Positions 1 to 7,711 of a stretch of 21,955 nt of DNA are shown here, one piece after another. Every line of letters starts with the position of its first letter. Position 1 is the stretch's first letter. This stretch comes from Corynebacterium sp. Its GTDB lineage: Bacteria; Actinomycetota; Actinomycetes; Mycobacteriales; Mycobacteriaceae. The notes beneath the pieces were generated by a model. It worked only from the letters and a program-made list of their open reading frames with translations. It was not told the DNA's origin and made no database searches. Made by a program: the position numbers and the translations under genes. The DNA is taken from assembly GCF_022712275.1 (NCBI RefSeq), contig NZ_JALAGU010000027.1, positions 1-21,955 of the forward strand, read 5' to 3'.

Positions 1-101
1 CGGAGAGCGTTTCATCCCCATGCTTCTACAGGCCAGGCATGCTGTCAGGAGGCGGCCCCACGGAGTGATCCGTACGCCGCACTGACCACTCGTGCAGCAG
101 G

Positions 102-164
102 TCTGCGTCAGGCACGGATCGGCCGCACTGTGCCACGATGCGCCCGATCCGTGCCTGACGCAGA
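102..164. repeat. Perfect 21-bp inverted repeat, 21-nt spacer
   Basis: Positions 102-122 are the exact reverse complement of 144-164; the arms start TCTGCGTCAGG and end CCTGACGCAGA. The spacer 123-143 is GC-rich and unpaired. No T-run follows on either strand, so a simple intrinsic terminator is unlikely. It lies about 90 bp outside the IS end and is not part of its terminal repeats. Function unknown: it could be a protein-binding dyad, a structured RNA stem, or the end of another small element. Confidence 0.85.
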
Positions 165-206
165 TGTGAAGCCCCCTGAAGCCGCGCCGGAATACGACCC
201 GAGGGA

Positions 207-229
207 GTGGTCTGCTGGGACCAGACCAC
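207..229. repeat. 8-bp inverted repeat, operator-like
   Basis: GTGGTCTG (207-214) pairs with CAGACCAC (222-229) across a 7-nt spacer. It sits about 20 bp from the left end of the IS. The short symmetrical form resembles a repressor operator or small hairpin; no gene reads from it inside the window. Confidence 0.55.
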
Positions 230-250
230 CCGGTCCGCTCGATGTCAACC

Positions 251-268
251 TGTGTGGAGTCACCCGAC
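251..268 (+). repeat. IS left terminal inverted repeat
   Basis: TGTGTGGAGTCACCCGAC matches the other end of the element apart from a 2-base indel after TGTGTG and a CC/TT difference, the usual degree of mismatch for IS3-family ends. This end lies downstream of orfB. Confidence 0.6.
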
Positions 269-365
269 CCTAAACGGTTGCTTCCTGCTCGTGATTGATC
301 CCGACGACGTCCGCCGGCTTCCGGGTCTTCGGCCTGCCCCGGAACCGCTCCGGATACCGGGCGAA

Positions 366-1262
366 TTAGCGCTGCAACGCTTTGTCGCGGACCTTGTGCT
401 TGGCTTTCCACGTCCCGTCGAAAACGTCCTGCGGGCTGAACAGCTCAATGCCGGAGTGCTTGTGGCAGGTGTTGTACCAGGGAACACACGACCGCAGGAA
501 CGCCCGCGCAGCCTCGACTGAGTCGAAGACGCCAGGATAGTTGGGCCGGTACTTCATCGTGCGGAACTCCGATTCGGAGTACGGATTGTCGTTCGACACG
601 TACGGCCGGTTGTGACTCATCTCGATGCCTTTCCAACCGGGCAGGGTCTTCAAATCGTTGGACTTCATCACCGCCCCGTTGTCGGAGTGCACCACTTTCG
701 GCGGCCCGTAGGCTTCAACCGCCTGGGTGAACATCTCGTTGACCAGATCCTGGTCCTCGCGTTCCTCGACTCGCCAGGCGATGATCATCCGCGAGTAGAT
801 GTCGATCACCGAATACGCCTTGAATGACTTCCCGGTATACGGTGACTTCAGATCCGTGATGTCCCAACTCCACACTTCACCCGGGGCTTTAGCCACCACC
901 ACCGGTGTGGCCCGCTTTTTCGACGTGCCGGTGCCTTTGGTCGGGGCGACAGGCCGGTGGGCCTGGTCCAGGCCCGCGGCGATACGCCACCATGACCGGC
1001 GCTGCGCGATCATGATCCCGGCGTCCCACGCGGTGGCGAACGCATAGTCCACCGACTTTCCCGCGGCCCAGGCCACCTGGATCAATACGGCGATGACCGC
1101 CCGGTCGAACAGGTCGATGCGTGACTCGTAGGCACGGTCAGCCTGATGGACCGGACTGGACACCGTGGTACGGGGATGATGACGGTAGTGCCACGTCGAC
1201 CGGGACAGGTCAACGAGCTCCAACGCCTTGCGCAGCGACCCCAGGCATTCTGGTCGTTTCAA
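366..1262 (-). CDS. IS3-family transposase OrfB (DDE integrase catalytic subunit)
   Basis: 298 residues counted from a TTG codon; the frame is open further upstream to the orfA slippery site, so the main product is probably a transframe OrfAB protein rather than free OrfB. The rve/integrase core carries the DDE triad: D134 in WSWDITD, D194 in HSDNG and E230 in YSESEF, with exactly 35 residues between D194 and E230, as known for IS3 OrfB. It catalyses strand cleavage and joining at the IS ends. The C-terminal tail is basic (WKAKHKVRDKALQR). No frameshift or internal stop is seen. The TTG start has no clear ribosome binding site, which favours expression by frameshifting. Confidence 0.9.
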   Translation of the reverse strand: MKRPECLGSLRKALELVDLSRSTWHYRHHPRTTVSSPVHQADRAYESRIDLFDRAVIAVLIQVAWAAGKSVDYAFATAWDAGIMIAQRRSWWRIAAGLDQAHRPVAPTKGTGTSKKRATPVVVAKAPGEVWSWDITDLKSPYTGKSFKAYSVIDIYSRMIIAWRVEEREDQDLVNEMFTQAVEAYGPPKVVHSDNGAVMKSNDLKTLPGWKGIEMSHNRPYVSNDNPYSESEFRTMKYRPNYPGVFDSVEAARAFLRSCVPWYNTCHKHSGIELFSPQDVFDGTWKAKHKVRDKALQR

Positions 1263-1288
1263 CTCATTGACCAGGGTGTTTTCCTGGT

Positions 1289-1678
1289 TCAGGAATCGGA
1301 GGGATTCCTCTGCTCCCGGTTGTCGTCGGGCCCGTGCGCGGTGATCTCGTGCAAGAGCCCGATAGCTTTTCCCAGTGCATCATTGGTCGCCTCCAGCTCA
1401 TTGACGCGCGCTTCGAGTTCAGCGATACGGCGTGTCTTCGCATCCTGGGATGCGGAGGTCTGACGGCGTTGAGATGACGAAGGCATACCATCAGATTGCC
1501 TGGGGGCCAGTCCACGGTCCAGATCGCCGTTGAAGACCGCTCTCTTCCAGCGTTGCAGCTGTCGGGGTGTGATGCCCCGGTCATTGAGCCAAGCGCCCTT
1601 GCCACCGTAGGGCTGCTGCTCGTAGGCGTAGACGATTTCCCTGATCTCGTTGTCGGTGTAACCCGGGCTGATACTCAT
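1289..1678 (-). CDS. IS3-family transposase OrfA (HTH subunit)
   Basis: 129 residues. The N-terminal half has a helix-turn-helix of the IS3 OrfA type (RGITPRQLQRWK near residue 40), which binds the terminal repeats. The second half is a heptad-patterned coiled coil (RIAELEARVNELEATNDALGKAIGLL) like the leucine zipper that multimerises IS3 transposases. The ATG start is supported by AGAGGAG at 1687-1693 with 8-nt spacing. The frame ends 26 bases before the orfB TTG, and a GGGAAAA heptamer lies about 25 codons before its stop. It is the first gene of the IS. Confidence 0.88.
   Translation of the reverse strand: MSISPGYTDNEIREIVYAYEQQPYGGKGAWLNDRGITPRQLQRWKRAVFNGDLDRGLAPRQSDGMPSSSQRRQTSASQDAKTRRIAELEARVNELEATNDALGKAIGLLHEITAHGPDDNREQRNPSDS
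1367..1373 (-). other. Candidate -1 ribosomal frameshift heptamer
   Basis: The minus strand reads G GGA AAA in the orfA frame (CTG GGA AAA GCT), which fits the X XXY YYZ slippery pattern. Slipping back one base leads into AGC TAT CGG..., and that frame stays open through the orfA stop into orfB. This gives the OrfAB fusion known for IS3-family elements. A stimulatory structure was not worked out. Confidence 0.6.
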
Positions 1679-1703
1679 CGCCTGGGCTCCTCTCTGTGTG
1701 CGA

Positions 1704-1723
1704 GTCGAAGTGACTCACACACA
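1704..1723 (-). repeat. IS right terminal inverted repeat
   Basis: Read on the minus strand this is TGTGTGTGAGTCACTTCGAC, sharing GAGTCAC and CGAC with the left repeat. It lies just upstream of orfA and its ribosome binding site, as expected for the 5' end of an IS3-family element. Confidence 0.6.
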
Positions 1724-2255
1724 GCCTGACAAAGAGGGCCGACGTGGGGAGACAGGCTGGTTCACCCAGCCCGCGTCTGCGACGCGTGCGCTCCGGGATT
1801 CACAGTCACGTATCCCGTACCACCGGTGGCTTCGACCTCCACACCGCCGGCGACCACGAATCCTGAATTGACCCGCCCGAGATGCCCCTACCGGGCAGAC
1901 CCGCGCCCCGGCTCGAGGTCGGTGAGCACGGGTTCAGACCGGCCACGCTCTCTGCGCATCCGGGCAAGCAGGTCAACGTCGTCAACACCAGACGCGAGTA
2001 CATGACCTGCACCGACAGCAGCACACTCCGACTCTGGGATTCCCAGCTTTTCCGCTCGGCACGCTCCCACAACTCCGAGACCCGGACTCTCCGGGTGCCC
2101 TGGGCAGGGACCTTCGGTTTCGACGACAAGGTCTGCGGCGGCAAGGGCACGATCGCCGTCGTCCCACGCGTAGAGCGCAGATCCAACGGAACGGCGATGG
2201 TCGTGGTTGCTGAACGATATGATCACGAGACGTGTCTATGACGGGAAACCCGGCA
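1724..2255. other. Region without a convincing gene, between the IS and ychF
   Basis: About 530 bases. Overlapping open frames exist on both strands, but none has a good ribosome binding site or a recognised domain. The most protein-like is a minus-strand frame from GTG 2226 to 1888 (112 codons, containing SALYAWDDGDRALAAADLVV); it opens just after a TAG about 30 bases downstream of ychF and could be a decayed gene remnant. A short hairpin, GGCTGG ttcac CCAGCC, lies at 1755-1771. A weak CGGG/CCCG pairing just after the ychF stop is not a convincing terminator. Confidence 0.4.
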
Positions 2256-3341
<1,086 letters not shown>

Positions 3342-3348
3342 GGGGACC

Positions 3349-3354
3349 ATCCTA
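3349..3354 (-). promoter_or_regulatory. -10 hexamer of ychF (leaderless)
   Basis: TAGGAT on the minus strand, followed by 7 bases and then GTG 3341. This predicts that transcription starts at or next to the start codon. No -35 element was identified. Confidence 0.5.
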
Positions 3355-3461
3355 ACCGGTGATGCCCCGAGTCCTGACCCCTCCCCCTTTCCCGCCAGTT
3401 CACTGTGGGGCTACTGTTGTTCCATCAAATCTGACGGTCACTATCGAGAAGGACTTACATC

Positions 3462-5102
3462 ATGTCCGATACCAGCCACGGCACGGAGGTGAAGGTCAAC
3501 CGCGACACATTCAACTCGCGGATGCTCTTCATCTTCGCCGCCATCGGGTCCGCTGTGGGGCTCGGCAACATCTGGCGTTTCCCCTATGTCGCCTATGAGT
3601 CCGGCGGTGGCGCGTTCCTCATTCCCTATCTGTTCGCGCTGTTCACTGCGGGTATCCCGCTGCTGTGGCTGTTCTTCGCCCTCGGTCACCGCTTCCGCGG
3701 TTCCGCCCCGATGGTCTTCCGCCGTCTGCATCCCAAGGCTGAGGTCATCGGCTGGTTCCAGACCGGTGTCGCCGCGTTCATCGGCCTCTACTACGCCGTG
3801 ATCCTCGCCTGGGCCGGCCTGTACATCTTCAAGTCCTTCAACAAGGGTTGGGGTGACACCCCCGACGAGTACTTCGCCAATGACTTCCTCGAGTCCGACA
3901 AGCTCAGTGACGGCGGAATCTTCTCCGGCAACTTCGTCTGGCCGATTCTCATCGCCATGATCATCGTCTGGATCATCACCATCGGCGTGCTCGCCCTCAA
4001 TGTCTCGGCCGGAATCGGACGGGTCGGCATGATCTTCATCCCGATCCTGGTCATCCTGTTCGTCATCATGGTCATCCGCGCCCTCTTCCTCGACGGTGCC
4101 TCCACCGGTCTCGACGCCCTGTTCTCCCCGGACTGGTCGGCACTCACCGACTCGAGTGTCTGGATCGCCGCCTACGGACAGATCTTCTTCTCCCTGTCCA
4201 TCGGTTTCGGAATCATGATCACCTACGCCTCCTACCTCAAGCCGCGGTCCAATCTCACCGCCACCGGCATGGTCACCGCCTTCGCGAACTCCTCCTTCGA
4301 GGTCCTCGCCGGCATCGGTGTCTTCTCCGCGCTCGGCTTCATGGCCGTCCAGCAGAACGTCCCGGTCGACGAGGTCGCCTCCTCCGGTATCGGCCTGTCC
4401 TTCATGGCGTTCCCGGCGATCATCAACGAGATGCCCGCCGGCGGCCTGTTCGGCGTCCTGTTCTTCGGCAGCCTCTTCATCGCCGGTCTGACGTCGCTGA
4501 TCTCCATCATCGAGGTCGTCGTCTCCGCCATCGCCGACAAGATCGGTGTCGACCGTCGCCGCGTCGCTATCCTGGTCGGCGTTCCGATGGCCGTCATCTC
4601 CTGCCTGGTCTTCTCGAGCTCCGCGGGCCTGATGAGCGTCGACATCGTCGACAAGTTCACCAACAACCTCGGCATAGTGTTCTGTGCGATTCTCGCGACG
4701 GTGGTCATCGCCTACGTCCTGCGACGTTCCACCGAGATCGAGCGCCACCTCAACGCGGTCTCCACGTTCCGCGTCGGCCCGATCTGGAAGTTCTGCGCCT
4801 TCGTCATCACTCCGCTGGTGCTGATCTACACCCTGGTGAAGGAAGTCATCAACCTCATCCAGGACGGTTACGAGGACTACACCTCCGGCCAGGTCTTCGG
4901 CCTCGGCTGGATGGTCCTCATCATCATCGCCATCGCCGGAGTGGCCATGGTCTTCGTGAAGTACAAGAATGCCCGCGTCCTCGACGGTGTTCCCGGCTCC
5001 GATTTCGGTGTCCCGGTCGGCACGCGTGACGCCAAGGCGCCCAACCGCTTCGCCACAGCCGCGGCCACAACCACTACTGAGAAGGAAGGTGACCGATCAT
5101 GA
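3462..5102 (+). CDS. metP: NSS-family sodium-dependent methionine/alanine transporter, large subunit
   Basis: 546 residues. A neurotransmitter:sodium symporter (LeuT fold) integral membrane protein. The family signature GSAVGLGNIWRFPY at residues 29-42 in helix 1 forms part of the sodium and substrate sites. About 11-12 hydrophobic helices follow, then a polar Ala/Thr tail (TAAATTTTEKEGDRS). GAGAAGGA at 3446-3453 sits 8 bases before the ATG. The stop overlaps the ATG of a 54-residue single-helix protein in an ATGA arrangement, exactly as for the two-subunit methionine/alanine importer MetPS of C. glutamicum, so sodium-coupled methionine and alanine uptake is inferred. Substrate is not proven by sequence alone. 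Divergent from ychF across about 110 bases. A weak promoter (TTGTTC, 16 bases, CACTAT) could precede the ribosome binding site. Confidence 0.92.
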   Translation: MSDTSHGTEVKVNRDTFNSRMLFIFAAIGSAVGLGNIWRFPYVAYESGGGAFLIPYLFALFTAGIPLLWLFFALGHRFRGSAPMVFRRLHPKAEVIGWFQTGVAAFIGLYYAVILAWAGLYIFKSFNKGWGDTPDEYFANDFLESDKLSDGGIFSGNFVWPILIAMIIVWIITIGVLALNVSAGIGRVGMIFIPILVILFVIMVIRALFLDGASTGLDALFSPDWSALTDSSVWIAAYGQIFFSLSIGFGIMITYASYLKPRSNLTATGMVTAFANSSFEVLAGIGVFSALGFMAVQQNVPVDEVASSGIGLSFMAFPAIINEMPAGGLFGVLFFGSLFIAGLTSLISIIEVVVSAIADKIGVDRRRVAILVGVPMAVISCLVFSSSAGLMSVDIVDKFTNNLGIVFCAILATVVIAYVLRRSTEIERHLNAVSTFRVGPIWKFCAFVITPLVLIYTLVKEVINLIQDGYEDYTSGQVFGLGWMVLIIIAIAGVAMVFVKYKNARVLDGVPGSDFGVPVGTRDAKAPNRFATAAATTTTEKEGDRS

Positions 5103-5263
5103 GCGCCGGAGCTGTCGCCATGCTGGTCCTGTTCATCGTCGTCATCTGGGGTGGTCTCGTCCTCTCCGCACTCGCCCTGCGCGGCAAGGTCGACGAGGAG
5201 GCCGGCGATCTCGGGACTCTCCCGGGTACCACGGACGCCGAACTCATCATCCACGGTCACTGA
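5099..5263 (+). CDS. metS: MetS-like small subunit of the methionine/alanine importer
   Basis: 54 residues. One transmembrane helix at about residues 5-28 (AVAMLVLFIVVIWGGLVLSAL) is followed by a short acidic cytoplasmic-type tail ending ELIIHGH. The ATG overlaps the metP stop (ATGA), indicating translational coupling; GAAGGAAGGTGA just upstream supplies the ribosome binding site. In C. glutamicum the NSS transporter MetP needs a small hydrophobic partner, MetS, for activity. Size, single helix and position match. The assignment rests mainly on this context because the protein is short. Confidence 0.85.
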   Translation: MSAGAVAMLVLFIVVIWGGLVLSALALRGKVDEEAGDLGTLPGTTDAELIIHGH

Positions 5264-5268
5264 CGGGC

Positions 5269-5294
5269 ACTGCGCCGTCTTCGTGCAGCGCAGT
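5269..5294 (+). terminator. Weak hairpin after metS
   Basis: ACTGCGC (5269-5275) pairs with GCGCAGT (5288-5294) around a 12-nt loop, 5 bases after the metS stop. There is no T-run, so termination activity is uncertain. Confidence 0.3.
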
Positions 5295-5319
5295 CGCTGA
5301 CACTGCTCCCCCGGTAGGG

Positions 5320-5325
5320 CACAAT
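5320..5325 (+). promoter_or_regulatory. -10 hexamer of the perM-like gene (leaderless)
   Basis: CACAAT within GGCACAATGG fits the corynebacterial extended -10 pattern except for its first base. Seven bases later comes GTG 5333, predicting a leaderless transcript. Confidence 0.5.
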
Positions 5326-5332
5326 GGGGCGG

Positions 5333-6844
5333 GTGAGCAGTGAACAGAACGGAACCCCGTCCACCGGGAGCAACGGATCCTCCGGTTCCCCGGACAGTCG
5401 TGATCCCCGCGACATGACCGGAGGACGCGATTTCGCCGACTTCCTCATGGGGTCCGGTCCCATACCCGCCGAGTCTGCGGTACCCCTGCCCGAGGAGCAG
5501 GACAAGCTCCTCAAGCAGCCTGCGGACACCGACGGGGTGCAGGACCCCCGACTCCTCCCCGACGTCACCGAGGTGACCGGCGGGGATGCCGACGACAACG
5601 GCATCCCCGACCACCAGGAGGAGATCCGCGACCGGGCCGAGGTCATCGGTACCTCGATGCGCTGGTTCGCCGGCTGGTGTCTCCGCTTTCTCGTCATCGC
5701 CGCCGCCGGTTACATCCTCTGGATCGGCTCGGCGAAACTGTGGGCGGGCATCCTGCCGATCATCCTCTCGATCATCGTCTGTACGGTGCTGTGGCCGCTG
5801 TCCCGGCAGCTGCGGAAGTGGCACTTTCCCAACCCTCTCGCCGTCCTGACCTCGCTACTGGTCTTCTTCGGCGTCTTCGCGGGCATCATCGCCGCGATCG
5901 CCCCGAGTGTGGTCGACCAGGCCGGTGAGCTCGTGGACAAGGGCACCGAGGGGGTCCAGAAGATCCAGGACTGGGTCGCTGGCCCGCCTCTGGAGCTGCA
6001 GAGCGACCAGATCGACAACGCCATCGACCAGGCCACCAACTGGCTCCAGGACAGCACCGACCAGATCACCCAGACCGCCGTCGCCGGCGTTTCCGCCGTG
6101 ACCTCGGCCATCGTCACTCTGGTTGTCGTCCTGGTCCTCACCTTCTTCTTCCTCAAGGACGGCGAGAAGTTCCTCCCGATGGTCCGTCGGGTCACCGGCC
6201 GTCGCGTCGGCTGGCACATCACCGAAGCTCTCACCCGCTGCTGGAACACGCTCGGCGGCTTCATCCGCACCCAGGCCATCGTCAGTTTCATCGACGCCTT
6301 CTTCATCGGACTCGGACTGTTCATCCTCGGGGTCCCGCTGGCCGGGCCGCTGGCGATCATCACCTTCTTCGCCGGTTTCATCCCCATCGTCGGTGCCTTC
6401 ACCGCCGGTGCCCTGTCGGTCCTGGTCGCCCTCGTCGGCAATGACTTCACCACCGCGATCATCGTCCTGATCATCGTGATCGCCGTCCAGCAGCTCGAGG
6501 GCAATATCCTGTCCCCGGTCCTGCAGTCCCGCGCCATGAACCTGCACCCGGTGGTCGTACTGCTGTCCGTCACCGTCGGTGGTGGCCTGTGGGGCATCAT
6601 CGGCGCCTTCCTCGCCGTCCCGGTCGCCGCGATGATCGCGGAGATCATGCGATACATCGGAGACCTCACCGACCTGTCCACCGGCGAGAAGAAGGCCGAG
6701 GAGATCAACTTCGCCACCGAGGACGGGGCGAAAGGTGCCGAACGCAACGAGGACGCCGCCCGTCGGTGGCGGGAGTGGCGTCTCACCCGCAAGGGTCTGA
6801 CCGTGACAGACGCCACCGACACACCGGACGACACGGCGAAGTGA
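5333..6844 (+). CDS. AI-2E / PerM-family membrane protein
   Basis: 503 residues from GTG 5333. The acidic N-terminal region of about 105 residues is hydrophilic. Then come paired hydrophobic helices (RFLVIAAAGYILWIGSAKLW, ILPIILSIIVCTVLWPL), a periplasmic-type amphipathic loop (VVDQAGELVDKGTEGVQKI), and the family-typical C-terminal helices including TFFFLKDGEKFLP, GVPLAGPLAIITFFAGFIP and QQLEGNILSPVLQSRAMNLHP. These are hallmarks of the AI-2E/PerM exporter family; real substrates vary and are mostly unknown. The C-terminal 60 residues are charged and probably cytoplasmic. An ATG at 5324 is in frame but overlaps the -10 hexamer, so GTG is preferred. The next gene follows after 27 bases with its own promoter. 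Confidence 0.88.
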   Translation: MSSEQNGTPSTGSNGSSGSPDSRDPRDMTGGRDFADFLMGSGPIPAESAVPLPEEQDKLLKQPADTDGVQDPRLLPDVTEVTGGDADDNGIPDHQEEIRDRAEVIGTSMRWFAGWCLRFLVIAAAGYILWIGSAKLWAGILPIILSIIVCTVLWPLSRQLRKWHFPNPLAVLTSLLVFFGVFAGIIAAIAPSVVDQAGELVDKGTEGVQKIQDWVAGPPLELQSDQIDNAIDQATNWLQDSTDQITQTAVAGVSAVTSAIVTLVVVLVLTFFFLKDGEKFLPMVRRVTGRRVGWHITEALTRCWNTLGGFIRTQAIVSFIDAFFIGLGLFILGVPLAGPLAIITFFAGFIPIVGAFTAGALSVLVALVGNDFTTAIIVLIIVIAVQQLEGNILSPVLQSRAMNLHPVVVLLSVTVGGGLWGIIGAFLAVPVAAMIAEIMRYIGDLTDLSTGEKKAEEINFATEDGAKGAERNEDAARRWREWRLTRKGLTVTDATDTPDDTAK

Positions 6845-6857
6845 CGGGCCCGTCCTG

Positions 6858-6863
6858 TAGCAT
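6858..6863 (+). promoter_or_regulatory. -10 hexamer of the DUF6542 gene
   Basis: TAGCAT ends 8 bases before GTG 6872, predicting a leaderless or nearly leaderless mRNA for the downstream gene. Confidence 0.5.
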
Positions 6864-6871
6864 GACTGCCC

Positions 6872-7690
6872 GTGACCAATGACCCCCAAGCTCCGGAAGA
6901 CGTGCCCCTGAACCGGTGGGGCTTCATCCCCCCGTGGGCACCGCTGCTCGTCGCGGTGGCGGTCGTGTTCACCGGGGTTGTCCTCGGGGAGATCAGCGCC
7001 GTCTACCTCGTGCTGTTCTTCCTGTCCTCGATCGTGTGCACTGCGCTGGTCGAACTGCGGGGCCTCTTCCTCACGGTCGTCACGGTCCCGTTCGCCTGGT
7101 TCGGAGGCATCACCGTGATCGGCTACTTCGCCGACCGTGCGTCCTTCTCCGACGGAAACCGGAAGACTGCCCTGCTCACCGCGGTCTTCCCCGCGGTCGA
7201 GAACTACCTCTGGCTGCTCGTCACCTTCCTTGTCAGCCTGCTCATCGCGTTGATCCGCCAGCGTCTGGACGCCGCCGCCCGCGAGCGCGCACTACGCCTC
7301 GCCCGCCAGCGTCGTCGGCGCACCGCAGCCGCTGAGGAGGACAACCGTCGCGTCACCTCCAGGGTGCGTGACATCGAGCGTTCCGCTGACCGTGACCGGG
7401 AACGTGAGGACCGGGAACGTGAGGACACCGCCGAACGTGCCCGCTCGGCCCAGCGTGCCCGCACCGTGACCCGTCCACCGCGCCGTCCCAGGACCGGTGA
7501 CGCCGCCTCCTCATCTGACGCAGCGTCGACACCCGCTGCGTCCCCGGCGTCCGTCAGCTCTCCGGAGCAGCCGGAGATCCGCACCCGCACCGCCGAGGAA
7601 CTTCGCGCGGCCAGTGAGCGTCGGCGTGCCCGTGAAGAGTCCTCGCGGACCGCCCGTCACCGCAGTGACGACGCCCCCCTCGATCTCTGA
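6872..7690 (+). CDS. DUF6542-type membrane protein
   Basis: 272 residues from GTG. Four hydrophobic helices occupy about residues 20-130 (including FIPPWAPLLVAVAVVF, VYLVLFFLSSIVCTALVEL and YLWLLVTFLVSLLIALI). A long, very basic/acidic cytoplasmic-type tail follows, with an Arg/Glu run (RDIERSADRDREREDRERED) and an Ala/Ser/Pro-rich stretch. A homologous DUF6542 gene lies in the same cluster in Mycobacterium (near ychF and ispH). Function is unknown; the tail may bind nucleic acid or a partner, which is only inference. The start is supported by the -10 hexamer just upstream. In many actinobacteria ispH lies between this gene and xseA; here only 21 bases do. Confidence 0.8.
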   Translation: MTNDPQAPEDVPLNRWGFIPPWAPLLVAVAVVFTGVVLGEISAVYLVLFFLSSIVCTALVELRGLFLTVVTVPFAWFGGITVIGYFADRASFSDGNRKTALLTAVFPAVENYLWLLVTFLVSLLIALIRQRLDAAARERALRLARQRRRRTAAAEEDNRRVTSRVRDIERSADRDREREDREREDTAERARSAQRARTVTRPPRRPRTGDAASSSDAASTPAASPASVSSPEQPEIRTRTAEELRAASERRRAREESSRTARHRSDDAPLDL

Positions 7691-7698
7691 CAGATCTC

Positions 7699-7704
7699 TA
7701 CAAT
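7699..7704 (+). promoter_or_regulatory. -10 hexamer of xseAB (leaderless)
   Basis: TACAAT, a perfect corynebacterial -10, ends 7 bases before ATG 7712, placing the transcription start at the ATG. Confidence 0.65.
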
Positions 7705-7711
7705 CAGAGGC

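Larger units (their letters stand above)
1..249. other. Non-coding flank left of the IS
   Basis: No open frame here has a convincing start, ribosome binding site or recognisable product. The stretch holds two inverted repeats (listed separately) and ends where the left terminal repeat of the IS begins. It may be intergenic DNA or the remnant of a gene disrupted outside the window. Confidence 0.5.
251..1723 (-). mobile_element. IS3-family insertion sequence (about 1.47 kb)
   Basis: Two overlapping-phase minus-strand frames (orfA 1678-1289, orfB 1262-366) encode the HTH/leucine-zipper and DDE parts of an IS3-type transposase, with orfB in the -1 frame relative to orfA. Imperfect terminal repeats bound it: TGTGTGGAGTCACCCGAC at 251-268 and, on the other strand, TGTGTGTGAGTCACTTCGAC from 1723 to 1704. 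The base outside each end is C on the corresponding strand (250 and 1724), so the true ends could be one base further out. No clear 3-4 bp target duplication is seen (flanks AAC/C versus G/CCT). Both frames are intact and all catalytic residues are present, so it may still be active. Exact ends are inferred from the repeats only. Confidence 0.8.

Noticed and set aside
26..229. 67-codon minus-strand frame at the left edge
   Set aside because: It spans both inverted repeats, has no ribosome binding site and no recognisable similarity.
1264..1605. 113-codon minus-strand frame inside orfA
   Set aside because: It is in neither the orfA nor the orfB phase and has no transposase features.
3441..4748. 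435-codon minus-strand open frame antisense to metP
   Set aside because: Extreme Asp/Gly/Glu/His content is the mirror of hydrophobic codons in the transporter; not a real protein.
5324..5332. ATG 5324 as the start of the perM-like gene
   Set aside because: The ATG overlaps the -10 hexamer CACAAT; GTG 5333 lies at the right distance for a leaderless start.
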